From positions 1 to 64,000 of the forward strand of contig NZ_BMVU01000011.1 in assembly GCF_014650875.1 (NCBI RefSeq): a DNA stretch of 64,000 nucleotides, written 5' to 3'. Below the pieces are notes generated by a model. The model had not been told where the DNA came from. It searched no databases and saw nothing but the letters and a program-made list of their open reading frames with translations. The position numbers and the translations under genes were made by a program. Origin of the DNA: Streptomyces minutiscleroticus. GTDB taxonomy: Bacteria > Actinomycetota > Actinomycetes > Streptomycetales > Streptomycetaceae. This document shows, piece after piece, positions 57,592 through 64,000 of the stretch. Numbering within the stretch: the first letter of the stretch is position 1; each line of letters opens with the position of its first letter.

Positions 57592-59118
57592 ATGAACGCC
57601 AGCGGAGCCGAGCCGAAGTCGTACTGGATCGAGACGGCGCCCCCGGGCGCGCCCCACCCCCCGCTGGAGGGCGACGTCACCGCGGACGTCGTCGTGATCG
57701 GCGGAGGGATCGCGGGCCTGAGCACCGCCGCGGAACTGGTGCGCGACGGCCGCAACGTCGTCGTCCTTGAGGCGGAGCGGATCGCCGCCGGGGTCACCGG
57801 CCACACGTCCGCCAAGCTCAGCGCCCAGCACACCCTGATCTACGAGCACCTGCGCCGGACGCGGGGCGCCGAGGGCGCGAGGCTGTACGCGCAGTCGCAG
57901 ACCGAGGCGATCCGGCGCGCGGCCGAGCTGGCCGAGGAGACCGGCGCCGACTGCGAGTGGGAGGAGACGGCCTCCTACACCTACGTCACGGACCCCTCCG
58001 GGGTGCCGGAGGTGCGCGCCGAGGCCGAGGCCGCGCGGGAGGCGGGGCTGCCCGCGGAGTTCGTGACCGGGACCGACCTGCCCTTCCCCGTCGCGGGCGC
58101 CGTGCGCGTCACCGGCCAGGCGGGCTTCCACCCGCGCAAGTACCTGCTGGCCCTCGCGGACGACCTGGCGCGGCGCGGCGCCCGGCTGTACGAGCACACG
58201 CGCGTCACCGGCCTGACGGAGGGTGAACCGTGCGTCGTGCGCACGGAGTCGGGGGCCACGGTGCACGCCCAGTACGTCGTCGTGGCGACGCACTACCCCG
58301 TCTTCGACCGCGCCCTGCTCTTCACCCGGCTCTCCCCGCGCCGCGAACTGGTGCTGGCCGCGCCCGTCGAGGCCGAGGCGGCCCCGTACGGCCTGTACAT
58401 CACGCCGGAGGAGAACACGCGGTCGGTGCGCAGCGCGCCCCTCGGGGACGGGCGACGGCTGCTGATCGTCACCGGCGAGCACTTCACGCCGGGCGCCGCG
58501 GACACCGAGGAGCGGTTCGCGCGCCTCGCCCGGTGGGCCACCGGGCACTTCGGCGACCTGGACTTCCGGTACCGCTGGGCCACGCAGGACAACGACTCCA
58601 CGGACACCGTGCCGCTCGTCGGGCCGCTGCACGCGGGCAGCGACCGCGTCTTCGTGGCGACCGGCTTCGGCGGCTGGGGGCTGAGCAACGGCGTCATGTC
58701 CGGCCGCCTGCTGGCCGACCTGATCGCGCGGCGCCCCTGCGCGTGGAGCGAGCTGTACGACCCCCGCCGGGTGGGGACCGCCGTGCGCGAGGCGCCGTCC
58801 TTCCTCAAGACCCAGGCCAAGGTGGCCCGGCACTTCGTCGGCGACCGCATCGGGGCCCTCACCGGCGGCTCGGCCGACGACGTCGCGCCCGGCGACGGCG
58901 CGGTGGTCCGCGTCGGCGCCCACGTCTGCGCGGTCAGCCGCGACGAGGAGGGGAAGCTCCACGCCGTGTCCGCGCGCTGCACGCACCTGGGCTGCCTGGT
59001 CGCCTTCAACAAGGCGGAGCAGACCTGGGACTGCCCCTGCCACGGGTCCCGCTTCGACCGGGACGGCGGCGTCGTCCAGGGCCCCGCGACCAAGCCGCTC
59101 CCGCCGCGGGAGGTGTGA
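57592..59118 (+). CDS. FAD-dependent oxidoreductase with C-terminal Rieske domain
   Basis: The 508-residue protein has a DAO-type FAD domain (DVVVIGGGIAGLSTAAELVR; VFVATGFGGWGLSNGVMSGR) and, at about 425-505, a Rieske [2Fe-2S] domain with C-T-H in RCTHLGCLVAF and C-x2-H in WDCPCHGSRF. This fusion is typical of a bacterial family of unknown substrate. It is predicted to be cytoplasmic, as there is no signal peptide. The promoter region contains the repeat boxes shared with the divergent peptide operon, so a link to that operon is possible. Confidence 0.88.
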   Translation: MNASGAEPKSYWIETAPPGAPHPPLEGDVTADVVVIGGGIAGLSTAAELVRDGRNVVVLEAERIAAGVTGHTSAKLSAQHTLIYEHLRRTRGAEGARLYAQSQTEAIRRAAELAEETGADCEWEETASYTYVTDPSGVPEVRAEAEAAREAGLPAEFVTGTDLPFPVAGAVRVTGQAGFHPRKYLLALADDLARRGARLYEHTRVTGLTEGEPCVVRTESGATVHAQYVVVATHYPVFDRALLFTRLSPRRELVLAAPVEAEAAPYGLYITPEENTRSVRSAPLGDGRRLLIVTGEHFTPGAADTEERFARLARWATGHFGDLDFRYRWATQDNDSTDTVPLVGPLHAGSDRVFVATGFGGWGLSNGVMSGRLLADLIARRPCAWSELYDPRRVGTAVREAPSFLKTQAKVARHFVGDRIGALTGGSADDVAPGDGAVVRVGAHVCAVSRDEEGKLHAVSARCTHLGCLVAFNKAEQTWDCPCHGSRFDRDGGVVQGPATKPLPPREV

Positions 59119-59237
59119 CCGCGGGGACACGCCCAGAACCCCGGGAACACCGGTGCCCGGGACCGCCCCGGATGCCGAGTGCGCGCGTCCGGGGCAGGAT
59201 GGGGTGACGCCTCCTCCGACCCCGCGCCGGTGATCCC

Positions 59238-59588
59238 ATGGCCTTCTTCGCCCACTCCGAGTACGAACCGCTCCGGCTGAAGTCGGTGACGGACCTCGTC
59301 CGCGAGGTCGAGCGGCTGAGCGTGGAGAACGCCCAGCTGCAGCGGGCCGTCACGTCCCACGCCCAGGTCGACCAGGCCATCGGCGCGCTGGTCGTGCTGG
59401 CGGAGATATCCCCGGCCGACGCGTGGGACGTCCTGCGCGACGTGTCGCAGCGCACGAACACCAAGCTGCACACGATCGCCGGCCTGGTCCTGGAGTTCGC
59501 GCAGGGCTGCCCGCTGCCCGGCACGGTCCGCGAGGCCCTCAGGGACGCCCTGGCCCGCCGCCGGCCCTCGCCCGCCGCCGTGCACTGA
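59238..59588 (+). CDS. ANTAR-domain RNA-binding antiterminator-like protein
   Basis: The 116-residue protein has a coiled-coil-like N-terminus (LVREVERLSVENAQLQRAV) followed by an ANTAR domain: SHAQVDQAIGALVVLAEISP, ADAWDVLRDVSQRTNTKLHT, IAGLVLEFAQG. ANTAR domains bind paired RNA hairpins to prevent termination. No GAF or receiver domain is fused, so signal input would come from a partner. The start lacks a good ribosome-binding site; translation from a short leader is possible. Confidence 0.83.
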   Translation: MAFFAHSEYEPLRLKSVTDLVREVERLSVENAQLQRAVTSHAQVDQAIGALVVLAEISPADAWDVLRDVSQRTNTKLHTIAGLVLEFAQGCPLPGTVREALRDALARRRPSPAAVH

Positions 59589-59715
59589 CCGCCGCGCCCC
59601 GGACCCGGACCCCGCCCACCGTCCGGGACCCGGCCCACCGTCCGGGACCCGGCCCCGTGCCTCCCGGCCCGGGCGCGACCCGTGCCTTCCGCTCCGGGCC
59701 CCCGGCCGACGCCCG

Positions 59716-60576
59716 CTACCCGCGCGTGCCGGCCCTCTCCCTGTCCTCGGCCCCGGCCGTCCGCAGCCAGTCGCCGGTGCGCGGATCGTGCCGTACGAGC
59801 CCCCTGCGCGCGAACTCCCGCAGCCAGCCCTCCATCGGCCACCGGCCCCACCGGGAACGGAACAGCGCGCCGTTGCGCAGGATGTCGTCCAGGTGCTCCA
59901 TGGGCGGCCGGCTCACCGGATGGTGCTGGTGGTAGGCCGGCGCGCCGCCCAGCCAGGCCACCTCGGCCCCGGCCTTCCGGGCGAGCAGCGCGAAGTCGGT
60001 GTCCTCGCCGCCGTAGCCGGCGTACTCCTCGCAGAAGCCGTCGACGTCGCGCCAGGTGCGGGCGGTCACCGCGAAGGACAGCGACCAGAACAGGTTCGGG
60101 TCGCCGCCGTGGAGGACCTCGTCGTCGCGCGGCACGGGGCGCGCCGGGTGCGGCTCGGCCAGGCCGGGCAGGTCGGCGAGCCGGTAGCCGCCGGGCGGGG
60201 GCGGCGGCAGGTAGGAGACGGTGCCGCAGAGCAGCATGCCGTCGCGGACCGCGGCGGCGTAGCGGGCGAGCGTCCCCGGCCCCGGTACGCAGTCCACGTC
60301 GAGGAAGACCAGGCGGTCGGCGCCCCGTTCGAGCGCGAGCCGGGCGCCCGCGTTGCGGGCCGCGGCCAGCGGCAGGCCGCCGCCGGGAGCCCGGGGCACG
60401 GCCATCGCGTGGCCCGGCGGGTCCCGCCGGGCCACCAGCCGGCCCGCCGCGTCGTCGTCCATGGTGACCACGACGTACGGAGCGGGCCGCAGGGTGCCCG
60501 CCGCGAGTCCGTCCTGCTGCAGCGACAGGTGCCGGTGCCGCCCGGACACCGTGGTGATCACCGCCGGGCCGTTCAC
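59716..60576 (-). CDS. Family 2 glycosyltransferase with galactosyltransferase-type C-terminal domain
   Basis: The 286-residue GT-A enzyme begins MNGPAVITTVSGRHRHLSLQ. The DxD-like metal site is VFLDVDCVPGPGT, the conserved arginine/asparagine stretch LAAARNAGARLAL and the acceptor-side motif EYAGYGGEDTDFALLARKAG. It is cytoplasmic or peripheral. GTG overlaps the upstream stop by 4 nt. It is the last of four coupled glycosyltransferases that together probably build a short glycan, using a nucleotide sugar donor. Confidence 0.85.
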   Translation of the reverse strand: MNGPAVITTVSGRHRHLSLQQDGLAAGTLRPAPYVVVTMDDDAAGRLVARRDPPGHAMAVPRAPGGGLPLAAARNAGARLALERGADRLVFLDVDCVPGPGTLARYAAAVRDGMLLCGTVSYLPPPPPGGYRLADLPGLAEPHPARPVPRDDEVLHGGDPNLFWSLSFAVTARTWRDVDGFCEEYAGYGGEDTDFALLARKAGAEVAWLGGAPAYHQHHPVSRPPMEHLDDILRNGALFRSRWGRWPMEGWLREFARRGLVRHDPRTGDWLRTAGAEDRERAGTRG

Positions 60577-61655
60577 GCCGCGCCCCTTCCGGCGGCCGTC
60601 ACGCCCGTGTCCCCCACCGCCGCGGCCACGCCCCCGGCCTCGGCGTCCGTCTCCCCGGCCCCGGGGGCCGCGCCGTCCGCGGCGAGGGCGTCCAGGTACG
60701 CGGCGGCCCGGCGCGCGCCGTCCCCGTACGACCACCGGGACCACCCCGCGCCGCCGGTGCGCAGGGACTCCTCCAGTACGTCGGGCCACTCGTCGGCCGC
60801 AGGCCACGCCTCCCGTACGACGGCGAGTCCCCCGTCGCGCAGCGCCCGCCCGGTCGCGTGCTGCTCGCCGAACGGGCGGTCCTGCGGCACCACCACGGCG
60901 GGCCTGCGGGCCGCGGCGCACTCGGCGAGCGCGTTCTGCCCGGCGTGCGTGACCACGACGTCCGCCGCGCACAGCAGCGGCCACGGGTCCGCGCACCACT
61001 GCCCGGTGCCGCCCACGACCTGCCAGTCCCAGCCGGGCGTGGCCCGGCGCGCCTCCTCCACCTGGCGCGGGCCGAGGTCCGAGCCGCCCGCGCCGCCCAG
61101 CACCAGCACCCGGCGCCGGCCGGGCACGGCGGCCTCGCGGGCCCGCGCCCGGTGGTCGTTGCGCGAGAACGCCCCCACGTGCACCGTCTTGCGCAGCCAC
61201 GCGGCGGGCCAGCCCGGCTCCGGCAGCTCGGCCGGCCACGGTGCAAGCAGGCCCGCCGCCATGTCGTACGCGAGCCGGTGCGCCGGGTCCGTGCGCTCGC
61301 CGCGCATGGCCGCGACGACGACGGGGGTGCCCATCAGCCGGGCCAGCGAGGCGATCTCCACGGACACGTCGCTCACCAGCAGGGCGGGGCGCCGCCGCAC
61401 GATCCAGTCGGCGACGAGGCCCATCCGCCGCCGGTAGCCGTCGTGGTGGACGGGGGCCCAGTGCAGCCGGTCCCCGGCCGTCACGTCGCCCGGGGCGCCG
61501 CCCGTGTCGAGCGGCAGCCGCACCCAGGGGCCCGGCCAGCCGTCCGGGCGCGGCAGGCTCGACAGGCCGGTCACCGGGGTCCGCGCGTGCCGGGCGACGC
61601 ACAGCGCCCGGTGCAGGTGGCCCCGCCCGTGGTGGTGGACGTAGTACCCGATCAC
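60573..61655 (-). CDS. MurG/UGT-like glycosyltransferase (GT-B)
   Basis: The 360-residue protein starts MIGYYVHHHGRGHLHRALCV, the H-G-R-G-H nucleotide-sugar fold entry seen in MurG-like enzymes. It continues with VLVLGGAGGSDLGPRQVEEA and VVVTHAGQNALAECAAARRP, the donor-binding C-domain. It is GTG-started, overlapping the preceding gene by 4 nt. The C-terminal 40 residues are Ala/Gly-rich. The donor and acceptor are unknown. Confidence 0.82.
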   Translation of the reverse strand: MIGYYVHHHGRGHLHRALCVARHARTPVTGLSSLPRPDGWPGPWVRLPLDTGGAPGDVTAGDRLHWAPVHHDGYRRRMGLVADWIVRRRPALLVSDVSVEIASLARLMGTPVVVAAMRGERTDPAHRLAYDMAAGLLAPWPAELPEPGWPAAWLRKTVHVGAFSRNDHRARAREAAVPGRRRVLVLGGAGGSDLGPRQVEEARRATPGWDWQVVGGTGQWCADPWPLLCAADVVVTHAGQNALAECAAARRPAVVVPQDRPFGEQHATGRALRDGGLAVVREAWPAADEWPDVLEESLRTGGAGWSRWSYGDGARRAAAYLDALAADGAAPGAGETDAEAGGVAAAVGDTGVTAAGRGAA

Positions 61656-62722
61656 GCCGTCAGCTCCTCGTACAGCCGCTCGTAGCGGTCGGTCATGGTG
61701 TCCAGCGAGCACGTCCGCACGGCGTGCTCGCGGCAGGCGGCGCGGTCCAGGGCCATCGTCGCGGGGACGAGCGCGGCCAGGGCGTCCGTGTCCGGGTACG
61801 GCGCCAGGCGCCCGCACGCGTCCGTCAGGATCTCCCCGAGCGCGCCCCGGTCGAAGCCGCACACCGGGGTGCCGCAGGCCAGCGCCTCGGCGACGACCAG
61901 CCCGTACGGCTCGTCCCAGCAGGGGGTGACCAGGGCCGCGGCGGCCCGCCCGACCAGGTCGGCCAGTTCGTCGCGGGTGAGGTGCCCGACGTACTCGACG
62001 CCGTCGCCCAGCAGCGGGGCGATGCGGTGGTCGAAGTAGGCGCGGTCCGGGAGCGGGCCCGCCAGGCGCAGCGGCACGCCGGCCTTGCGCGCCGCCTCGA
62101 CCGCCAGGTGCGGGCCCTTCTCGGGCACGAGCCGGCCGAACCACACCAGGCCGTCGCCGCCGGGGCCCGGGCGCCAGTGCGAGGTGTCGACGCCGTTGAG
62201 CACGACGCGCGCCTCGGGGACCACCGGCCTCCAGGCGTGCGCGGTGTGCGCGCTGACCGCCGTGAAGTGCCCGGCGCCGTCCGGGCCGAGCTGGATGGCC
62301 GACTCCAGCCACGGTGTCGGAGGCGTGTGCAGCGTCGTGACCAGCGGGGCGCGCACGGCCGCGGCCATCGCCACCGGCAGGTAGTGCAGGCTGTTGTTGT
62401 GCACGACGTCGTACGGGCACCCGTCCTCGCGCGCCAGGTCGAGCATCAGCCGCAGGTACGCGTGGTGTTCGGCGAGCGCGGAGGGCGCGGTCATGCTCAC
62501 GTCCGCGCGGGCGGCGGCGCTCAGGGCGACCCGCTGCACCGGCAGCTCCCGCACGCCGAGCCCCGGGTCCGAACCCGGCCCGGCGAACAGGGTGACCTCG
62601 TGCCCCCGGCGCTTCAGGGCCGAGGCCAGCGCCCAGGTGTGGGCCTCAAGGCCGCCCGCGAAGGGTTCGCGGATGGGGAAGCGGGCCGAGGCGATGAGGG
62701 CGATGCGCAGGGGGCGGCTCAT
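61652..62722 (-). CDS. Family 4 glycosyltransferase
   Basis: The 356-residue GT-B protein begins MSRPLRIALIASARFPIREP and FAGGLEAHTWALASALKRRG. It has VVLNGVDTSHWRP between domains and the EX7E-type donor motif in CWDEPYGLVVAEALACGTPV. It is ATG-started with a 4-nt overlap (ATGA) with the preceding gene. It is a retaining transferase of a hexose or similar sugar from a nucleotide donor, in the same operon as three other transferases. Confidence 0.87.
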   Translation of the reverse strand: MSRPLRIALIASARFPIREPFAGGLEAHTWALASALKRRGHEVTLFAGPGSDPGLGVRELPVQRVALSAAARADVSMTAPSALAEHHAYLRLMLDLAREDGCPYDVVHNNSLHYLPVAMAAAVRAPLVTTLHTPPTPWLESAIQLGPDGAGHFTAVSAHTAHAWRPVVPEARVVLNGVDTSHWRPGPGGDGLVWFGRLVPEKGPHLAVEAARKAGVPLRLAGPLPDRAYFDHRIAPLLGDGVEYVGHLTRDELADLVGRAAAALVTPCWDEPYGLVVAEALACGTPVCGFDRGALGEILTDACGRLAPYPDTDALAALVPATMALDRAACREHAVRTCSLDTMTDRYERLYEELTA

Positions 62723-63831
62723 CGCAGCACGTCCTCGTAGACCGCCCGGTGGGCGGCGGCCACCGCGCGCCGCTCCGCGGCCCGCTCCGCCGGGGCCGCG
62801 CGCACGGCCGGCCGCTGCTCGTACGCGGCCCGGACGGCCGCGGTCAGCGACGCCTCGTCCGGTCCCGCGTCGCGCATACGGAAGGTGTGGCACGGCCGCT
62901 GGTCGGCGTAGTACCCGCAGTCGGAGACCACGACGGCGGTGCCCAGGTCGTGGCAGGCCTCCAGCCAGCCGGAGTGCGTGCCGAAGGCGTACGGCAGCAC
63001 CGACACGTCCAGCGAGCGCAGGTAGTCCCACAGTTCGGCGTCGTCGAAGTAGTCGTGGACGTGCAGGTCGATCAGCCCGTCGTCGGCCAGGGCGCGCAGG
63101 CCGGCCACCGCCTCGGGGGCGTAGGCGTACGCCTCCGGGTCGGCCGTCTCCGTGTGGAGGTCGACGCGCAGCCGCATCCCGGGCAGCTCAGGCAGCAGCC
63201 GGGTGAGCGCGCGGATCACCGGCAGGGGCCGCATGTTCGGACGGATGCTCTTGGCGTGCACGCCGACGACGAAGCCCTCGTGCGGCGGACGCGGCCGGGA
63301 CAGCTCCGGCTCCTCGACGACGTGCGGGTGCGGGATCACCCGGGCGGTGCGGCCCCAGCGGCGCTCGATCTCGGCGGCCGCGCCGGGGGTGAGTGTGATC
63401 AGCCGGTCCGCGGCCGGGACCAGCACGTCGAGCGCGGCGTCGTGCAGGGCGGGGTCGGGGTGGTGCGGGTTGCGCAGGTCGTGCACCGTCTGCACGAGGG
63501 GCTTGCCGTGCCGCCGCAGCGTCTCCACCAGCTTGCGCAGGTCGTCCGCCGACTGCGCGTCGAAGCCGAAGTGCACGTGGAAGACGTCGAACTCGTCGTG
63601 GTGGGCCTCGATCCACGCCGGGTCCAGCATCACGGGCGGCCACCAGCGCTGGGAGGTGCTGGGGGCACCGTTCGGACGGGGGTCGACGAGCAGCCGCACA
63701 CCGTCCCGGCCGTCGGCGGGCCGGATGTGCCGTACGTACACGTGGCCCGCGGGGACGGACGCCACGCGGATGACGCCGGACGGCGTAGAGGTACGGGAAT
63801 CGGTCCCTGCGGGATCCGCGGTCACCCTCAC
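62719..63831 (-). CDS. Glycosyltransferase (GT-B), first gene of the four-gene operon
   Basis: I place the start at the GTG at 63831 (VRVTADPAGTDS, with GGAGG 6 nt upstream) rather than at 63870, giving 370 residues. The GT-B fold is suggested by DVFHVHFGFDAQSADDLRKL, PLVQTVHDLRNPHHPDPALH, FVVGVHAKSIRPNMRPLPVI and a donor-side HDYFDDAELWDYLRSLDVSV with GTHSGWLEACHDLGTAVVVS. It is a family-4-like transferase. It is the promoter-proximal gene; an inverted repeat GCACCGA-cgccgg-TCGGTGC (63867-63886) lies just upstream. Confidence 0.82.
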   Translation of the reverse strand: MRVTADPAGTDSRTSTPSGVIRVASVPAGHVYVRHIRPADGRDGVRLLVDPRPNGAPSTSQRWWPPVMLDPAWIEAHHDEFDVFHVHFGFDAQSADDLRKLVETLRRHGKPLVQTVHDLRNPHHPDPALHDAALDVLVPAADRLITLTPGAAAEIERRWGRTARVIPHPHVVEEPELSRPRPPHEGFVVGVHAKSIRPNMRPLPVIRALTRLLPELPGMRLRVDLHTETADPEAYAYAPEAVAGLRALADDGLIDLHVHDYFDDAELWDYLRSLDVSVLPYAFGTHSGWLEACHDLGTAVVVSDCGYYADQRPCHTFRMRDAGPDEASLTAAVRAAYEQRPAVRAAPAERAAERRAVAAAHRAVYEDVLR

Positions 63832-64000
63832 GGGGCGCCTCCAGTCGTTCTCGCGGGCACCCGTCCGCACCGACGCCGGTCGGTGCGCACCGGCACCACG
63901 TGGGGGCCCGGGACGGCGCCGCTGGGCGCCGCCGGGGCGGGGTGCCGGACCTGGGTACCCGGAAGAAGCGCGCGGACACCCACGAGCCGGGAGCGGCCTC
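63832..64000. promoter_or_regulatory. Upstream region of the glycosyltransferase operon
   Basis: This is the window's right edge. It holds a 7-bp inverted repeat (63867-63886) that could be an operator. Nothing else is supported; any gene further upstream is outside the window. Confidence 0.35.

Overview
The window is a piece of a Streptomyces chromosome, or that of a very close relative. The evidence is the very high G+C with strong third-position GC bias, frequent GTG starts, many 4-nt stop/start overlaps (GTGA or ATGA), and families typical of the genus: Pep a2, DUF5133, a DUF5753-type XRE regulator beside an RsbW-like ATPase, MmyB-type XRE, DUF1206, FUSC and a streptogrisin-type S1 protease. 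No tRNA, rRNA, CRISPR array, integrase or transposase was recognised.

Layout. 0-8.2 kb: the N-terminal part of glgE (maltosyltransferase), developmental-type small proteins, small membrane proteins, a membrane protein with a four-fold internal repeat, and a large SpoIIE/PP2C phosphatase with sensory domains. 8.4-14.4 kb: an ABM-domain protein, a beta-phosphoglucomutase-like HAD enzyme coupled to a GH65 disaccharide phosphorylase, DUF1206 and an aldo/keto reductase. 14.5-20.1 kb: a MarR-MFS-isochorismatase-fold operon and a FUSC membrane protein. 20.2-27.4 kb: a xylo-oligosaccharide-type island with a LacI regulator divergent from a binding protein, two permeases and a GH3 glycosidase (bxlR / bxlEFG-bxlA type). 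A CGAAACTTTCG operator lies in its promoter and a second copy stands before an apparently decayed gene. 27.4-35.1 kb: an SDR, an MmyB-type XRE regulator, a frameshifted MpaB/DUF2236 oxygenase, an NDH-2-like dehydrogenase, a PLD-type cardiolipin synthase and an acyl-CoA ligase. 35.3-38.5 kb: a decaying sugar locus with a permease stump, a hydroxyacid dehydrogenase and a doubly frameshifted DUF2264 gene. 38.6-44.6 kb: signalling genes (RsbW-like ATPase, DUF5753 XRE, DUF574 methyltransferase) and an alpha/beta hydrolase-TetR operon with a clear operator. 44.8-52.7 kb: an SDR, a carotenoid-desaturase-like oxidoreductase, SRPBCC, a DUF2945-DUF3140 pair, DoxX, an Rpf-like protein and a secreted S1 protease with a chitin-binding domain.

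52.8-57.0 kb holds the most interesting unit: a tight five-gene operon. A 61-residue peptide carrying an F-x-[LI]-D-like motif is followed by a protein of unknown family, two paralogous DUF6895-like proteins and a serine beta-lactamase-fold hydrolase. It resembles a peptide-maturation (RiPP-like) locus but has none of the classical RiPP enzymes. Repeats and a pair of direct-repeat boxes lie between it and a divergent FAD/Rieske oxidoreductase. 59.2-64 kb: an ANTAR protein and a four-gene glycosyltransferase operon running off from the right edge.

Three single-base frameshifts (near 29.50, 37.36 and 37.93 kb) are all consistent with loss of one C from a C run. They may be assembly errors rather than gene decay.
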